Of a stretch of DNA of 64,000 nucleotides, positions 8,953 through 17,944 are shown piece by piece; position 1 is the stretch's first letter, and each line of letters opens with the position of its first letter. The notes beneath the pieces are model-generated. The model did no database searches, had not been told where the DNA came from, and saw only the letters and a list, made by a program, of their open reading frames with translations. The translations under genes were made by a program, and so were the position numbers. This DNA comes from Knoellia sinensis KCTC 19936 (GTDB lineage Bacteria > Actinomycetota > Actinomycetes > Actinomycetales > Dermatophilaceae): NCBI RefSeq assembly GCF_000768705.1, contig NZ_AVPJ01000009.1:1-64000 (forward strand), given 5' to 3'.

Positions 8953-10383
8953 GTGGGCAAGACCCTGGCAGAGAAGGTGTGGGACGCACATGTCGTGCGT
9001 CGTGGCGAGGGCGAGCCGGATCTTCTCTACATCGACCTCCACCTCCTCCACGAGGTCACGAGCCCCCAGGCGTTCGACGGGCTGCGCCTCTCTGAGCGCC
9101 CGGTTCGGCGGCCCGACCTCACGCTGGCGACCGAGGACCACAACGTCCCCACGACGCCGGGTCCGATCACCGACCCCATCAGCCTGACCCAGGTCCAGAC
9201 CCTGCGCCGCAACTGTGACGAGTTCGGGATCAAGCTCTATCCCATGGGCGATGCCGAGCAGGGCATCGTGCACGTGGTCGGCCCGCAACTCGGCCTGACC
9301 CAGCCCGGCATGACGGTGGTGTGCGGCGACAGCCACACGTCCACGCACGGCGCGTTCGGTGCCCTTGCCTTCGGCATCGGCACCTCTGAGGTCGAGCACG
9401 TCCTCGCGACGCAGACACTGCCCCTCAAGCCGTTCCGCACGATGGCCATCACCGTCGAGGGCGAGCTGCAGGAGGGCGTCTCGGCCAAGGACATCGTCCT
9501 CGCCGTCATCGCCAAGATCGGCACCGGCGGCGGTCAGGGATACGTCCTCGAGTTCCGGGGCAGCGCGATCCGCGCGCTTTCCATGGAGGCCCGGATGACC
9601 GTCTGCAACATGTCGATCGAGGCCGGTGCACGTGCGGGCATGATCGCCCCCGACGAGACGACCTTCGCCTACCTCGAGGGCCGAGACCACGCGCCCAAGG
9701 GTGCCGACTGGGATGCCGCGGTGGCGGCGTGGCGCGAGCTCCGCACGGACGACGACGCCGAGTTCGACAACGAGGTCATCATCGATGCGGCCTCGCTCAC
9801 GCCCTTCGTCACGTGGGGCACCAACCCCGGACAGGGCGCGCCCCTCGGCGAGGCCGTTCCGGATCCGTCGACGATGGACGACTCCGAACGCCACGCGGCC
9901 GAGCGCGCCCTCGAATACATGGGCCTGGTCGCCGGCACGCCCTTGCGCAACATTGCCGTGGACACGGTCTTCGTCGGCTCCTGCACCAACGGTCGCATCG
10001 AGGACCTTCGCGCGGCGGCCCAGGTCGTCAAGGGTCGCAAGGTCGCCGACGGTGTGCGCATGCTCGTCGTGCCCGGCTCCGCACGCGTGCGCCTGCAGGC
10101 CGAGGCCGAGGGTCTCGACGCGATCTTCAACGAGGCAGGTGCCGAGTGGCGCCTTCCCGGCTGTTCCATGTGTCTGGCCATGAATCCGGACAAGCTCGCG
10201 CCGGGGGAGCGCAGCGCGTCGACGTCCAACCGCAACTTCGAGGGGCGTCAGGGCAAGGGCGGCCGCACGCACCTCGTGAGCCCGCTCGTCGCGGCGGCCA
10301 CGGCCATCCGGGGCACGCTCTCCAGCCCGTCCGACCTGGAGCCGGTCGCAGCTCCCGCCGAACTCGCCACGCAGGAGGCCTGA
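8953..10383 (+). CDS. leuC: 3-isopropylmalate dehydratase large subunit
   Basis: The 476-residue subunit isomerises 2-isopropylmalate to 3-isopropylmalate in leucine synthesis, with Leu[13 protein letters not shown] near residue 118 and [13 protein letters not shown] near 343 are seen, followed by the [10 protein letters not shown] pair near 405; the cysteines hold the [4Fe-4S] cluster. The GTG at 8953 was chosen over GTG 8938 because GGAGGT at 8940-8945 lies at good spacing and the protein then begins [10 protein letters not shown]. leuD follows one base after the stop. The divergent IclR gene probably regulates it. Confidence 0.96.
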   Translation: MGKTLAEKVWDAHVVRRGEGEPDLLYIDLHLLHEVTSPQAFDGLRLSERPVRRPDLTLATEDHNVPTTPGPITDPISLTQVQTLRRNCDEFGIKLYPMGDAEQGIVHVVGPQLGLTQPGMTVVCGDSHTSTHGAFGALAFGIGTSEVEHVLATQTLPLKPFRTMAITVEGELQEGVSAKDIVLAVIAKIGTGGGQGYVLEFRGSAIRALSMEARMTVCNMSIEAGARAGMIAPDETTFAYLEGRDHAPKGADWDAAVAAWRELRTDDDAEFDNEVIIDAASLTPFVTWGTNPGQGAPLGEAVPDPSTMDDSERHAAERALEYMGLVAGTPLRNIAVDTVFVGSCTNGRIEDLRAAAQVVKGRKVADGVRMLVVPGSARVRLQAEAEGLDAIFNEAGAEWRLPGCSMCLAMNPDKLAPGERSASTSNRNFEGRQGKGGRTHLVSPLVAAATAIRGTLSSPSDLEPVAAPAELATQEA

Positions 10384-10384
10384 C

Positions 10385-10972
10385 ATGGAAGCCTTCACCA
10401 CTCACACCGGTATCGGTGTCCCGCTGCGTCGCAGCAACGTCGACACCGACCAGATCATCCCAGCGGAGTACCTCAAGCGCGTGACGAAGTCCGGCTTCGA
10501 GGACGGCCTCTTTGCTGCCTGGCGCACCGACGAGACGTTCATCCTCAACGACCCGTCGTATGCCGCGGGCTCGGTTCTCGTCGCCGGTCCCGACTTCGGG
10601 ACGGGCAGCTCGCGCGAGCACGCCGTCTGGGCGCTCATGAACTACGGCTTCCGCGTGGTGATCTCCTCGCGCTTCGCCGACATCTTCCGCGGCAACAGCA
10701 GCAAGGCGGGACTCCTCGCCGCGCAGTGCAGCCAGGATGACGTCGAACTGCTCTGGAAGCTCCTCGAGAACGAGCCGGGCACGTCGGTCACGGTCGACCT
10801 CGAGTCCCGCACCGTCACGGCCGGCGACCTCACCGCCGCGTTCCAGGTCGACGACTACGCCCGCTGGCGCCTCCTCGAGGGCCTCGACGACATCTCCCTG
10901 ACGCTGCGCCACGAAGGTGACATCACGGCATACGAGAGTGGTCGTCCGGCTTGGAAGCCCGCCACGCTCTGA
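10385..10972 (+). CDS. leuD: 3-isopropylmalate dehydratase small subunit
   Basis: The 195-residue small subunit completes the isopropylmalate isomerase active site. Family signatures include [19 protein letters not shown] near residue 18 and [14 protein letters not shown] near 75, and NSSKAGLL near 105. It has a strong ribosome site (AGGAGG) inside the end of leuC and is separated from it by one base, so the two are made in step. A compact hairpin just after the stop probably ends the leuCD operon. Confidence 0.96.
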   Translation: MEAFTTHTGIGVPLRRSNVDTDQIIPAEYLKRVTKSGFEDGLFAAWRTDETFILNDPSYAAGSVLVAGPDFGTGSSREHAVWALMNYGFRVVISSRFADIFRGNSSKAGLLAAQCSQDDVELLWKLLENEPGTSVTVDLESRTVTAGDLTAAFQVDDYARWRLLEGLDDISLTLRHEGDITAYESGRPAWKPATL

Positions 10973-10976
10973 GCGT

Positions 10977-10997
10977 CACGGCGTGCGACACGCCGTG
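10977..10997 (+). terminator. Short perfect hairpin after leuCD
   Basis: CACGGCGTG and CACGCCGTG form a 9-bp stem with loop CGA, starting 5 bases after the leuD stop. There is no T tract, which is usual for terminators in high-GC actinobacteria. Confidence 0.6.
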
Positions 10998-11366
10998 TGG
11001 GAGTGGGCAATTCGCGTCAATGATGCGATGCCCAGAGTGTGGCTGATGTGACGCGTGTGACTTGATCCGTGCCCTGCGCGACTACGTCTGGTCCCGAGGG
11101 GCAACCTTCGTTCGTCAATGAATCAGGTTGTGACACAGGGGAACTCGCGATTTCTGAGGGCCTCGAGCCATCGGTGGAGGCGCTCCGTCTCCGTCGAAGA
11201 TGGGTCTGCCCGGGTGTGGCGAAAGTGCTTGTGCGACAACGGAACACGCCCACATGGTGGTGGACTCCATGCGCGCACCGTCCTACCGTCGAGACAGGTC
11301 AGGTGACTCGCCTGGTCGCACACACATCGTCGGGTCGTCCCGGCGGGCGCACACGATGGAGAGACA
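10998..11366. other. Gene-free interval before hupB
   Basis: About 370 bp without a convincing gene; short ORFs here lack ribosome sites and family resemblance. It presumably holds the hupB promoter and leader. I could not assign a -35/-10 pair with confidence and see no repeat or hairpin of note. Confidence 0.5.
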
Positions 11367-12041
11367 GTGAACAAGGGAGAACTCGTCCGGGAGCTCGAAA
11401 AGCGTCTCGGCAGCCGCAAGGCAGCGACCGAGGCCCTCGATGCGGTCCTCGACACGATCGTTCGTGAGGTCACCAAGGGCGGCAAGGTCGGCATCACCGG
11501 CTTCGGAACCTTCGACAGGGTCGAACGCGCGGCCCGCACCGGGCGCAACCCGCACACGGGCACCAGCGTCCGCATCGCCAAGTCCAAGGCGCCTCGCTTC
11601 CGTGCCGGCGCGGCGTTCAAGACCTACGTCAAGAAGCCCTCGACCCTTCCCAAGGCGTCCCCGGCGGCCCAGCGCGCGAGCGCCGGCACGGTGACCCCGG
11701 TCAAGGCCGCCGCCAAGAAGGCGGCTCCGGCCAAGAAGACGACGGCGAAGAAGACCGCGACCAAGGCGGCCCCGGCCAAGAAGGCGGCGCCCGCGAAGGC
11801 AGCGGCGAAGAAGGCGCCGGCCAAGAAGGCGCCCGCCAAGAAGGTCACCGCGACCAAGGCAGCAGCCAAGAAGACGGTGACCAAGAAGGCCGCACCCGCG
11901 AAGACAGCGGCGAAGAAGGCGCCCGCCAAGAAGGTCACCGCGACCAAGGCAGCAGCCAAGAAGACCGCGACCAAGGCCGTGGCCAAGAAGGCTCCCGCGA
12001 AGAAGGCGCCCGCCAAGAAGGCGTCTGCCAAGAAGAAGTGA
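11367..12041 (+). CDS. hupB: HU-family nucleoid protein with Lys/Ala-rich C-terminal tail
   Basis: The 224-residue protein has two parts. Residues 1-90 are a normal HU fold ([15 protein letters not shown] at the start, [18 protein letters not shown] near residue 50), which dimerises and bends DNA. Residues 100-224 are a basic, histone H1-like tail built from PAKKA/TAKKA-type repeats, which in mycobacterial HupB and Streptomyces HupS compacts DNA. The tail contains a 53-nt exact internal duplication, a sign of repeat slippage. The GTG start fits HU alignment and has GGAGAGA upstream. It is monocistronic, with its own terminator. Confidence 0.95.
   Translation: MNKGELVRELEKRLGSRKAATEALDAVLDTIVREVTKGGKVGITGFGTFDRVERAARTGRNPHTGTSVRIAKSKAPRFRAGAAFKTYVKKPSTLPKASPAAQRASAGTVTPVKAAAKKAAPAKKTTAKKTATKAAPAKKAAPAKAAAKKAPAKKAPAKKVTATKAAAKKTVTKKAAPAKTAAKKAPAKKVTATKAAAKKTATKAVAKKAPAKKAPAKKASAKKK
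11823..11965 (+). repeat. Internal duplication in the hupB tail
   Basis: The 53-nt stretches 11823-11875 and 11913-11965 are identical, offset by 90 bp (30 codons), so copy-number change would keep the reading frame. They encode [19 protein letters not shown]-type repeats. Confidence 0.85.
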
Positions 12042-12072
12042 GCGGCTGAGCGTTCGCTCGCACCGCACAGAG

Positions 12073-12103
12073 ACAGGGTCGGCGCCTCAGGCGTCGGCCC
12101 TGT
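12073..12103 (+). terminator. Hairpin terminator after hupB
   Basis: ACAGGGTCGGCGCC pairs with GGCGTCGGCCCTGT (14-bp stem with two G-T pairs, 3-nt loop), 31 bases after the hupB stop. Confidence 0.7.
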
Positions 12104-12131
12104 CGTCTGCGCGGAGGGGACGCGCGACGGC

Positions 12132-12341
12132 TCAGCGGATGACTTCGCCCTCGCCGATGCCCACGATCCACAGGCGGGTGACGTCGGTGCCCTCGACCTC
12201 GATGCTGACCCGCTGGCCGACCCGGACGTGGCGCAGGGAGCTTCCGGCGAAGACTTCGCTCGGCCACGTCATGAGCTGCCCGTCATCGAGCAGTGCCGAG
12301 CCGGAGCCGTCCTCGGCGAAGGTATGGATGCTTGCTTGCAC
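12132..12341 (-). CDS. Small conserved protein of unknown function, beta-rich
   Basis: A 69-residue protein from a GTG start. It begins MQASIHTFAEDGSGSALLDDG and has RVGQRVSIEVEG in the middle, a pattern reminiscent of small OB-fold or cold-shock-like proteins, but without RNP motifs. A TAGCGT element 6 bases before the start suggests leaderless transcription. It lies directly downstream of fbiD on the same strand. I do not know its function. Confidence 0.65.
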   Translation of the reverse strand: MQASIHTFAEDGSGSALLDDGQLMTWPSEVFAGSSLRHVRVGQRVSIEVEGTDVTRLWIVGIGEGEVIR

Positions 12342-12347
12342 ACCCCG

Positions 12348-12353
12348 ACGCTA
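12348..12353 (-). promoter_or_regulatory. Candidate -10 element (TAGCGT on minus strand)
   Basis: TAGCGT ends 6 bases before the GTG at 12341 and overlaps the last codon and stop of fbiD. Confidence 0.4.
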
Positions 12354-12974
12354 TCGCCCGAGGATCCGCCGCGTGCGCGGACCCAAGGTGCGTTGCACCT
12401 CGGGATGGCGCAGGGACGACTCGTCGTCGACATCGTGACGCAGCCCGGGCAGGTCGAGGTCGAGACGGGCATGGCCCAGGGCGGCGTGCCGATCGGCGCT
12501 TCCGGGGCCGAAGGCCACCTCGGGAGCGCTGCCTGCCGTCGTGCCCAGCAGGGCGGTGCCCGTTCCGTCGCTGTCCGGGACGAAGAACGAGGTATGCCGT
12601 GCGCCGGCTTCCAGCGCGGCGCCCAGCTCGGCGTCGGTCAGGGCAGGGTGGTCGCCCAGGAGGATCGCGACTTGGCCCGCACCATCGGCGAGCGCGGCGG
12701 CCACGCCGACAAGGCACGCGGCGTCGAGACCCTGCGCGGGGTCGGTCGCGATCACGTGTCCGGATGCGCGCGCGTGAGACACCTCGTGGGGGTCGCTGGT
12801 CACGACCACGACGCGTTCGGCACCCACGACTCGACCGGCGACGGCGAGGGTGTCGTGCGCGATCGCTGCGACGAGGTCGGCGTCGTCAACGGAGCGCCGC
12901 AGGCGTGATTTGGCGCCCGGGCCACCCTTGATCGGCACGACGACCCACCACTGCGTCGGCTCGGGCGAGGGCAT
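12351..12974 (-). CDS. fbiD: Phosphoenolpyruvate/2-phospho-L-lactate guanylyltransferase (F420 biosynthesis)
   Basis: The 207-residue nucleotidyltransferase starts at the ATG giving MPSPEPTQWWVVVPIKGGPGAKSRL; the longer upstream ORF is not conserved. The GGPGAKSRL loop binds GTP. LLGDHPALT near residue 97 is the metal-site Asp motif, and SFFVPDSDGTGTALL near 125 is the CofC/FbiD signature. The enzyme joins GTP to phosphoenolpyruvate (or 2-phospholactate) to make the precursor attached to the deazaflavin Fo. Its presence implies that this organism makes coenzyme F420. The other fbi genes are not in the window. Confidence 0.88.
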   Translation of the reverse strand: MPSPEPTQWWVVVPIKGGPGAKSRLRRSVDDADLVAAIAHDTLAVAGRVVGAERVVVVTSDPHEVSHARASGHVIATDPAQGLDAACLVGVAAALADGAGQVAILLGDHPALTDAELGAALEAGARHTSFFVPDSDGTGTALLGTTAGSAPEVAFGPGSADRHAALGHARLDLDLPGLRHDVDDESSLRHPEVQRTLGPRTRRILGR

Positions 12975-13074
12975 GAGTTCGATCCTGCCGTCTCCCGCGA
13001 ACATGCTCGACATCGACCCCGCGGCAGACCAAGATGTCGTGTGCCACCGACGGCACACAGACGAGAAGGACTGC

Positions 13075-13893
13075 ATGAGAACCGGCCCGCGCCACTCCCC
13101 ACCGGCATACCGGTTCGCTGTCACCGTCCTGCGCCCGCTGCTCATGTCCCTGACGAAGCGGCAGTGGAGCGGGGCCGAGCACCTCCCTCGCGACCGCGGG
13201 TTCATCGCGGTCTCCAACCATGTGTCCCACGTGGACCCGTTCGTCTTCGCCCACTTCCTCAACGACGAGGGCATCGTGCCGCACTTCCTCGCCAAGGTTG
13301 AGGCGTTCAAGGTCCCCGTGGTCGGGGCTGTCCTCCGCGGCGCCGAACAGATCCCCGTCTACCGGGAATCGGGTCAGGCAGGGGACGCCTACGGTGCCGC
13401 CGTGGCAGCGATCGAGGACGGTCAGTGCGTCGCGATCTATCCCGAGGGCACGGTGACTCGCGAGCCCGCACTCTGGCCGATGCGCGGCAAGACCGGCGCC
13501 GCGCGCATCGCCCTCGCGACTGGGTGCCCGGTCATCCCGATCGCGCAGTGGGGCGCCCAGGAGATCCTCGCGCCCTACGCCCACCGACCCAGCCTGCTGC
13601 CCCGGCACACGATGCAGGTGAGCGCGGGCCAACCCGTGGGTCTTGACGACCTCCGCGACCAGCCCGTCACAGCCGAGGTGCTCGCCGAGGCCACGGAACG
13701 CATCATGGCGGCGCTCACCAGTCAGCTCGAAGTGCTGCGGGGAGAGACTGCGCCACCAGGCCGCTTCGACCCCAAAGTGCACGGATTGACCCTGACGGGT
13801 CGTCCCAAGGAAGTGACGTCGGACCCGTCGAAGCGAGCCCGTGCCGCAGAATGGGGCGACGACGACCCCGACGACGTGGAGGATCAGGCGTGA
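13075..13893 (+). CDS. 1-acyl-sn-glycerol-3-phosphate acyltransferase (PlsC family)
   Basis: The protein is 272 residues from ATG 13075, which has AGAAGGA upstream. The acyltransferase HX4D box is NHVSHVD near residue 45, and the substrate-binding block is YPEGTVTRE near residue 123. The enzyme class transfers an acyl chain to lysophosphatidic acid at the membrane in phospholipid synthesis. An acidic tail of about 30 residues follows the catalytic domain. It overlaps gpsA by GTGA, so acylation and glycerol-3-phosphate supply are encoded together. Confidence 0.9.
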   Translation: MRTGPRHSPPAYRFAVTVLRPLLMSLTKRQWSGAEHLPRDRGFIAVSNHVSHVDPFVFAHFLNDEGIVPHFLAKVEAFKVPVVGAVLRGAEQIPVYRESGQAGDAYGAAVAAIEDGQCVAIYPEGTVTREPALWPMRGKTGAARIALATGCPVIPIAQWGAQEILAPYAHRPSLLPRHTMQVSAGQPVGLDDLRDQPVTAEVLAEATERIMAALTSQLEVLRGETAPPGRFDPKVHGLTLTGRPKEVTSDPSKRARAAEWGDDDPDDVEDQA

Positions 13894-14888
13894 CGACTGC
13901 AGCGGTTTTCGGTACGGGCAGCTGGGGGACCGCGTTCGCGGCCGTCATGGCCGACTCGGGGACGGACGTGAGGATGTGGGGTCGTCGCCCCGAGGTGGTC
14001 GCGGCGATCAATGCCGGCCGCAACGACGAGTACCTCCCCGAGCTGGCGCTGTCGTCCCGGATCTCGGCGACCTCCGACCCCGAGGAGGCAGCCGCGGGGG
14101 CCGACATCGTCGTGCTCGCCGTGCCGTCCCAGACGCTGCGCGACAACCTCGGCACCTGGGGCTCGGCGCTGCCGGGCAATGCTGATGTCGTCTCCCTCAT
14201 GAAGGGTGTGGAGCTCGGTACGACCAAGCGGATGAGCGAGGTCATCGCCGATGCCGGAGGCGTGGATCCGCAGCGCGTCGTCGTCGTCTCGGGTCCCAAC
14301 CTCGCGCGCGAGATCGCCGTGCGTCAGCCGGCGGCGAGCGTCGTCGCCTCCTCGAATGCCGGCGCGGCGCAGCGGGTCGCGGACGCCTGCGCGGCGCCGT
14401 ACTTCCGGCCCTACACCGGACCGGACGTCATCGGGACAGAGATCGCTGGGGCGACCAAGAACGTCATCGCGCTCGCGGTCGGCATGGCCGAGGGCCTCGG
14501 GATGGGCGACAACTCGAAGGCGTCGATCATCACGCGTGGCCTCGCCGAGACGACCCGTCTGGGCTGCGCCCTGGGTGGGGAAGCCGTGACGTTCGCAGGT
14601 CTGGCTGGCGTCGGTGACCTCATCGCCACGTGCATGTCGCCGCTGTCGCGCAACCATAGTTTCGGCGTCCGACTCGGTCAGGGCATGACGGTCGACGAGG
14701 TCATCGCGGTGACGAAGCAGACGGCCGAGGGCGTGAAGTCGTGCACGTCGATCCTCGACCTCGCACGCCACCACGGCGTGGACGTGCCGATCATCGAGCA
14801 GGTCGACGCCATGATCACCGAGGGCAAGGCGGCCCAGGATGTCGTCGACGCACTCCTGTCCCGGCCCCGCAAGGCCGAGACCGGCTAG
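13890..14888 (+). CDS. gpsA: Glycerol-3-phosphate dehydrogenase [NAD(P)+]
   Basis: The 332-residue enzyme reduces dihydroxyacetone phosphate to glycerol-3-phosphate for phospholipid synthesis. The N-terminal Rossmann motif is FGTGSWGTAFA. SLMKGVELGT and VSGPNLAREIA lie near residues 107 and 133. The catalytic Lys is in GATKNVIALA near residue 192. The GTG start overlaps the acyltransferase stop by 4 bp. The last 4 bp overlap the end of the convergent trans-sulfuration gene. Confidence 0.95.
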   Translation: MTTAAVFGTGSWGTAFAAVMADSGTDVRMWGRRPEVVAAINAGRNDEYLPELALSSRISATSDPEEAAAGADIVVLAVPSQTLRDNLGTWGSALPGNADVVSLMKGVELGTTKRMSEVIADAGGVDPQRVVVVSGPNLAREIAVRQPAASVVASSNAGAAQRVADACAAPYFRPYTGPDVIGTEIAGATKNVIALAVGMAEGLGMGDNSKASIITRGLAETTRLGCALGGEAVTFAGLAGVGDLIATCMSPLSRNHSFGVRLGQGMTVDEVIAVTKQTAEGVKSCTSILDLARHHGVDVPIIEQVDAMITEGKAAQDVVDALLSRPRKAETG

Positions 14889-15961
14889 ATCGACCCCAGC
14901 GCCCGGTCCAGGTCGCGCCACAGGTCCTCGACGTCCTCGATGCCGACCGAGAGGCGCAGCAACTCCTCGGGCACGGCCTCGGGCTCACCCGGCTGGCGGC
15001 GGCGACGCTCGATCTGGCTCTCGACCCCACCCAGGCTCGTGGAGTGCGTCCAGACCTGGGTCGCGGCGGCAACTCGCTCGGCCGCGGCCGCATCGCCGGC
15101 GACGTCGATTGCGAGCATCGCACCGAAGCCGGGGTAGCGGACCTTGGCGACACCCGGGTGTGCGCCCAGTCGGGAGGCCAGCTCGGAGGCGTTGGCGCTG
15201 GCCCGCTCGAGCCGCACCGAGAGGGTCCGCAGACCGCGCAAGGCGAGCCACGTCTCCATGGGTCCGGCGATCGCGCCGTGGAGCTGGCGGTGCCGCCTGA
15301 TCCGTTCGTGCAGCGCGCGCCCGGAGTCGGTGGAGCCGGTGACGGCGGCGCCGAGGATGAGGTCGCTGTGACCGGACAGGTACTTGGTCACCGAGTGCAC
15401 GACGACGTCGACACCCCACTCGAGAGGCTGCTGGAGCAGGGGTGTGGCGAAGGTGTTGTCGGCCACGACGAGCACGCCGCGCTCGCGTGCTGCCTGGGTC
15501 AGTGCGGAGACGTCCGCGACGTCGAGCAGCGGGTTGGTGGGCGACTCGATCCACAGCATGGCCGCACCGTCGAGGGCCGCGACCACGCCTTCGGTGTCGG
15601 TGATCTCGACGTGCGTCACGACGACGTCCCCAGCCTCGGCCCGATCGGCCAGGGTGACGAGCGTGCCGTTGTAGGCCGCGGTCGGGACCACCACGCGCCC
15701 GCCGTGCGGAACCAGTGACAGGGCTGCGGCAATCGCGGCCATGCCGGAGGCGAAGACGAGTGCATCGCCGCCCTCCAGCGACCCGAGGGCCTCCTCGAAG
15801 GCCGACCACGTCGGGTTGCCGCCTCGGGCGTAGTTCACCGGACCGTCCGCGTGATAGGTCGAGGTCAGCGTGAGCGGCGCTCCGACCTGCTCACCGGGCT
15901 CGCGCGGCGCGCGGCCCAGGGCGACGACACGGGTGGCTGGCTGGAGCTCGTCGTGATCCAC
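14885..15961 (-). CDS. Trans-sulfuration family PLP enzyme (cystathionine gamma-synthase-like)
   Basis: The 358-residue protein belongs to the Cys/Met metabolism PLP-dependent family. The pyridoxal lysine is in SVTKYLSGHSD near residue 195. FASGMAAIAAAL near residue 69 and ESPTNPLLDVAD near 139 are also typical. Members include cystathionine gamma-synthase, cystathionine lyases and O-acylhomoserine sulfhydrylases, and the sequence alone does not separate them; gamma-synthase is the usual label. The GTG start has a TACGCT element 6 bases upstream on the same strand. Confidence 0.85.
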   Translation of the reverse strand: MDHDELQPATRVVALGRAPREPGEQVGAPLTLTSTYHADGPVNYARGGNPTWSAFEEALGSLEGGDALVFASGMAAIAAALSLVPHGGRVVVPTAAYNGTLVTLADRAEAGDVVVTHVEITDTEGVVAALDGAAMLWIESPTNPLLDVADVSALTQAARERGVLVVADNTFATPLLQQPLEWGVDVVVHSVTKYLSGHSDLILGAAVTGSTDSGRALHERIRRHRQLHGAIAGPMETWLALRGLRTLSVRLERASANASELASRLGAHPGVAKVRYPGFGAMLAIDVAGDAAAAERVAAATQVWTHSTSLGGVESQIERRRRQPGEPEAVPEELLRLSVGIEDVEDLWRDLDRALGSI

Positions 15962-15967
15962 CCACGC

Positions 15968-15973
15968 AGCGTA
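15968..15973 (-). promoter_or_regulatory. Candidate -10 element (TACGCT on minus strand)
   Basis: TACGCT ends 6 bases before GTG 15961. Its first bases are the end of a CGGCATAC octamer (15971-15978). Confidence 0.45.
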
Positions 15974-15997
15974 TGCCGGGTGCTCGCCTTCCCGGGA

Positions 15998-16003
15998 TAG
16001 TGT
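15998..16003 (+). promoter_or_regulatory. Candidate -10 element (TAGTGT) for ddlA
   Basis: TAGTGT ends 8 bases before ATG 16012 with no ribosome site between, suggesting leaderless transcription. Confidence 0.45.
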
Positions 16004-16011
16004 CTCTCGCG

Positions 16012-17133
16012 ATGAACACCGAGAAGAGTCCCAAGCTCCGCGTCGCCCTCGTCTTCGGAGGGCGCTCGTCCGAGCACGCGGTGTCGTGCGCGACCGCGGC
16101 GAGTGTCCTGTCGGCGCTCGACCCCGAGCGCTACGAGGTCATCCCGATCGGGATCGCCAAGGACGGCAGCTGGGTGCTCGCGCCGAACGACCCTGAGCCA
16201 CTGCGCCTCGCGCCGGGTCACATCCCGGAGGTCGACGCCTCCGGCCCCGGCGTCCTCGTGCCCACGAGTGCCACGGCCAGGCACCTCATCGTCCACGAGC
16301 CGGGTCACGCACCGCGTGAGCTCGGAGAGGTCGACGTCGTCTTCCCACTGCTCCACGGTCCGTTCGGCGAGGACGGCACGATCCAGGGGATGCTCGACCT
16401 GGCCGACGTCCGCTATGTCGGGTCGGGCGTCACGGCGTCCGCCGTGATGATGGACAAGCACATGATGAAGGTCGTGTTCCAGGCCGCGGGGTTGCCGGTG
16501 GGCCCCTACGCGGTCATCTCCGACCGCGAATGGGTTCGCGACCCCGAGGCAGCGCTGGATGCTGCGGGCGCGTTGCAGTTCCCCGTCTTCGTCAAGCCGG
16601 CTCGGGCCGGGTCGAGCATGGGCATCACGAAGGTCGACGCGCCGGAGGACCTTCGGGCCGCGGTCGAGGCGGCTCGCGAGCACGACCCCAAGGTCGTCAT
16701 CGAGCAGGGAATCGTCGGTCGCGAGATCGAGTGCGGCGTCCTCGACGGGCACGGGACCGATGCGCCGCGCACGAGCCCTCTCGGGGAGTGCATCGTCGTC
16801 AAGGGTCACGAGTTCTATGACTTCGAGGCGAAGTACCTCGCGGAGGACGACATCCGCCTCGAGGCACCGGCCGATGTCTCACCCGAGGTCGCCAAGGAGA
16901 TCGCCCGCATGGCGGTCACGGCCTTCGAGGCGGCGGGCTGTGAGGGCCTGGCCCGCTGCGACTTCTTCCTCACCGAGTCCGGCGAGATCCTCATCAACGA
17001 GATCAACACGATGCCGGGCTTCACGCCGAGCTCGATGTATCCGCGAATGTGGGCGGCGGCCGGCCTGACCTATCCCGAGCTCATCGACGAGCTCATCACC
17101 CTCGCGATGGAGCGTCGCGTCGGCCTGCGCTGA
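16012..17133 (+). CDS. ddlA: D-alanine--D-alanine ligase
   Basis: The 373-residue ATP-grasp enzyme joins two D-alanines for peptidoglycan precursors. N-terminal FGGRSSEHAVSC and central PLLHGPFGEDG are Ddl signatures. FVKPARAGSSMGITKV (residues about 197-212) binds ATP, and EINTMPGFTPSSMYPRMW near residue 330 carries metal and D-Ala ligands. The segment EFYDFEAKYL near residue 270 is the omega-loop region; its Tyr/Phe pattern is that of D-Ala-D-Ala rather than D-lactate ligases. The start was set at ATG 16012, behind TAGTGT. Confidence 0.95.
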   Translation: MNTEKSPKLRVALVFGGRSSEHAVSCATAASVLSALDPERYEVIPIGIAKDGSWVLAPNDPEPLRLAPGHIPEVDASGPGVLVPTSATARHLIVHEPGHAPRELGEVDVVFPLLHGPFGEDGTIQGMLDLADVRYVGSGVTASAVMMDKHMMKVVFQAAGLPVGPYAVISDREWVRDPEAALDAAGALQFPVFVKPARAGSSMGITKVDAPEDLRAAVEAAREHDPKVVIEQGIVGREIECGVLDGHGTDAPRTSPLGECIVVKGHEFYDFEAKYLAEDDIRLEAPADVSPEVAKEIARMAVTAFEAAGCEGLARCDFFLTESGEILINEINTMPGFTPSSMYPRMWAAAGLTYPELIDELITLAMERRVGLR

Positions 17134-17152
17134 GGTGTCGTCGAACTGACTC

Positions 17153-17605
17153 TCAGCGGCACGCCAGGGTGTTCTTCGGGAGTTTCTCGGCTGCGGCTGT
17201 GAAGGCCGGGAGGAGTAGCGGCTCAGGCGCGTAGTCGCTCGGGATGAGCACCTCGATCGCGGGGTCCCGCCCGAACGTCGTGAACCGCGTGCCGTCGCTG
17301 AGCTTGCTGGCGACCCACCCCATCTCGTCGACCTCGATGCAGTCGTCGGTGGTGGGTCCGAGAGCGGGGACGCCGCACCTCGCGATGATCGCCGGATCGC
17401 CGTATGCCGCACCGGCGTTCGCGTCGGTGACCTCACGACGTGCGTGGTCGCCCGCGGAAGCCGGCCACGCGGAGGCGACGTCACGGCATACGTCGCCGGT
17501 GGCGAGGGGAGTGGGCGCGATCTCGACGGCGGACGAACAACCGGACAGCACGACGACGGCGGTGGCGCCGAGCGCCACCGCCGTCGAGCGAATCCGGGTC
17601 GGCAC
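17153..17605 (-). CDS. DUF3515 family lipoprotein
   Basis: The 150-residue protein has a lipoprotein signal ending in the lipobox LSGC (Cys about residue 23). The mature part has VCRDVASAWP and an internal Cys pair, then DDCIEVDEMGWV, typical of the actinobacterial DUF3515 family, which often lies near ddl and thiL. It is presumably anchored to the outer face of the membrane. The function is unknown. The start lies 2 bases after the stop of the AsnC-domain gene, so the two are cotranscribed. Confidence 0.82.
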   Translation of the reverse strand: MPTRIRSTAVALGATAVVVLSGCSSAVEIAPTPLATGDVCRDVASAWPASAGDHARREVTDANAGAAYGDPAIIARCGVPALGPTTDDCIEVDEMGWVASKLSDGTRFTTFGRDPAIEVLIPSDYAPEPLLLPAFTAAAEKLPKNTLACR

Positions 17606-17607
17606 GG

Positions 17608-17841
17608 TCAGACGTGGACCACCGTGCAGGTGAGGGTGCGCGTGATGCCCTCCACCTCCTGGATCTTGGCGATGACGAGCTTGCCCAGCTCGTCGACCGT
17701 CTCGGCCTCGACGCGGGCGATGCAGTCATAGGGGCCCGTGACGTCCTCGGCGAGGGCTACTCCCGGGATCGCTGCGATTGCCTTGGCCACTGCCGCTGCG
17801 CGACCGACTTCGGTCTGAATCAGGATGTAGGCCTGGACCAC
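17608..17841 (-). CDS. Stand-alone Lrp/AsnC ligand-binding (RAM) domain protein
   Basis: The 77-residue protein consists only of the AsnC-type effector domain: MVQAYILIQTEVGRAAAVAK, then GPYDCIARVEAETVDELGKLV. There is no DNA-binding helix-turn-helix. Such single-domain proteins form oligomers that bind amino acids and may modulate full-length Lrp proteins. It is the first gene of a two-gene unit with the DUF3515 lipoprotein and is transcribed away from thiL. Confidence 0.88.
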   Translation of the reverse strand: MVQAYILIQTEVGRAAAVAKAIAAIPGVALAEDVTGPYDCIARVEAETVDELGKLVIAKIQEVEGITRTLTCTVVHV

Positions 17842-17944
17842 TGGGTGTCACCTCACTGTCGTTGGGGCACGGCCTCGAGCCGCGGTGTCTGCACGGTACC
17901 GTGCCGGTGGTCCTCAAGTCTCGGGTGGAACAGGTGGTGGACGT

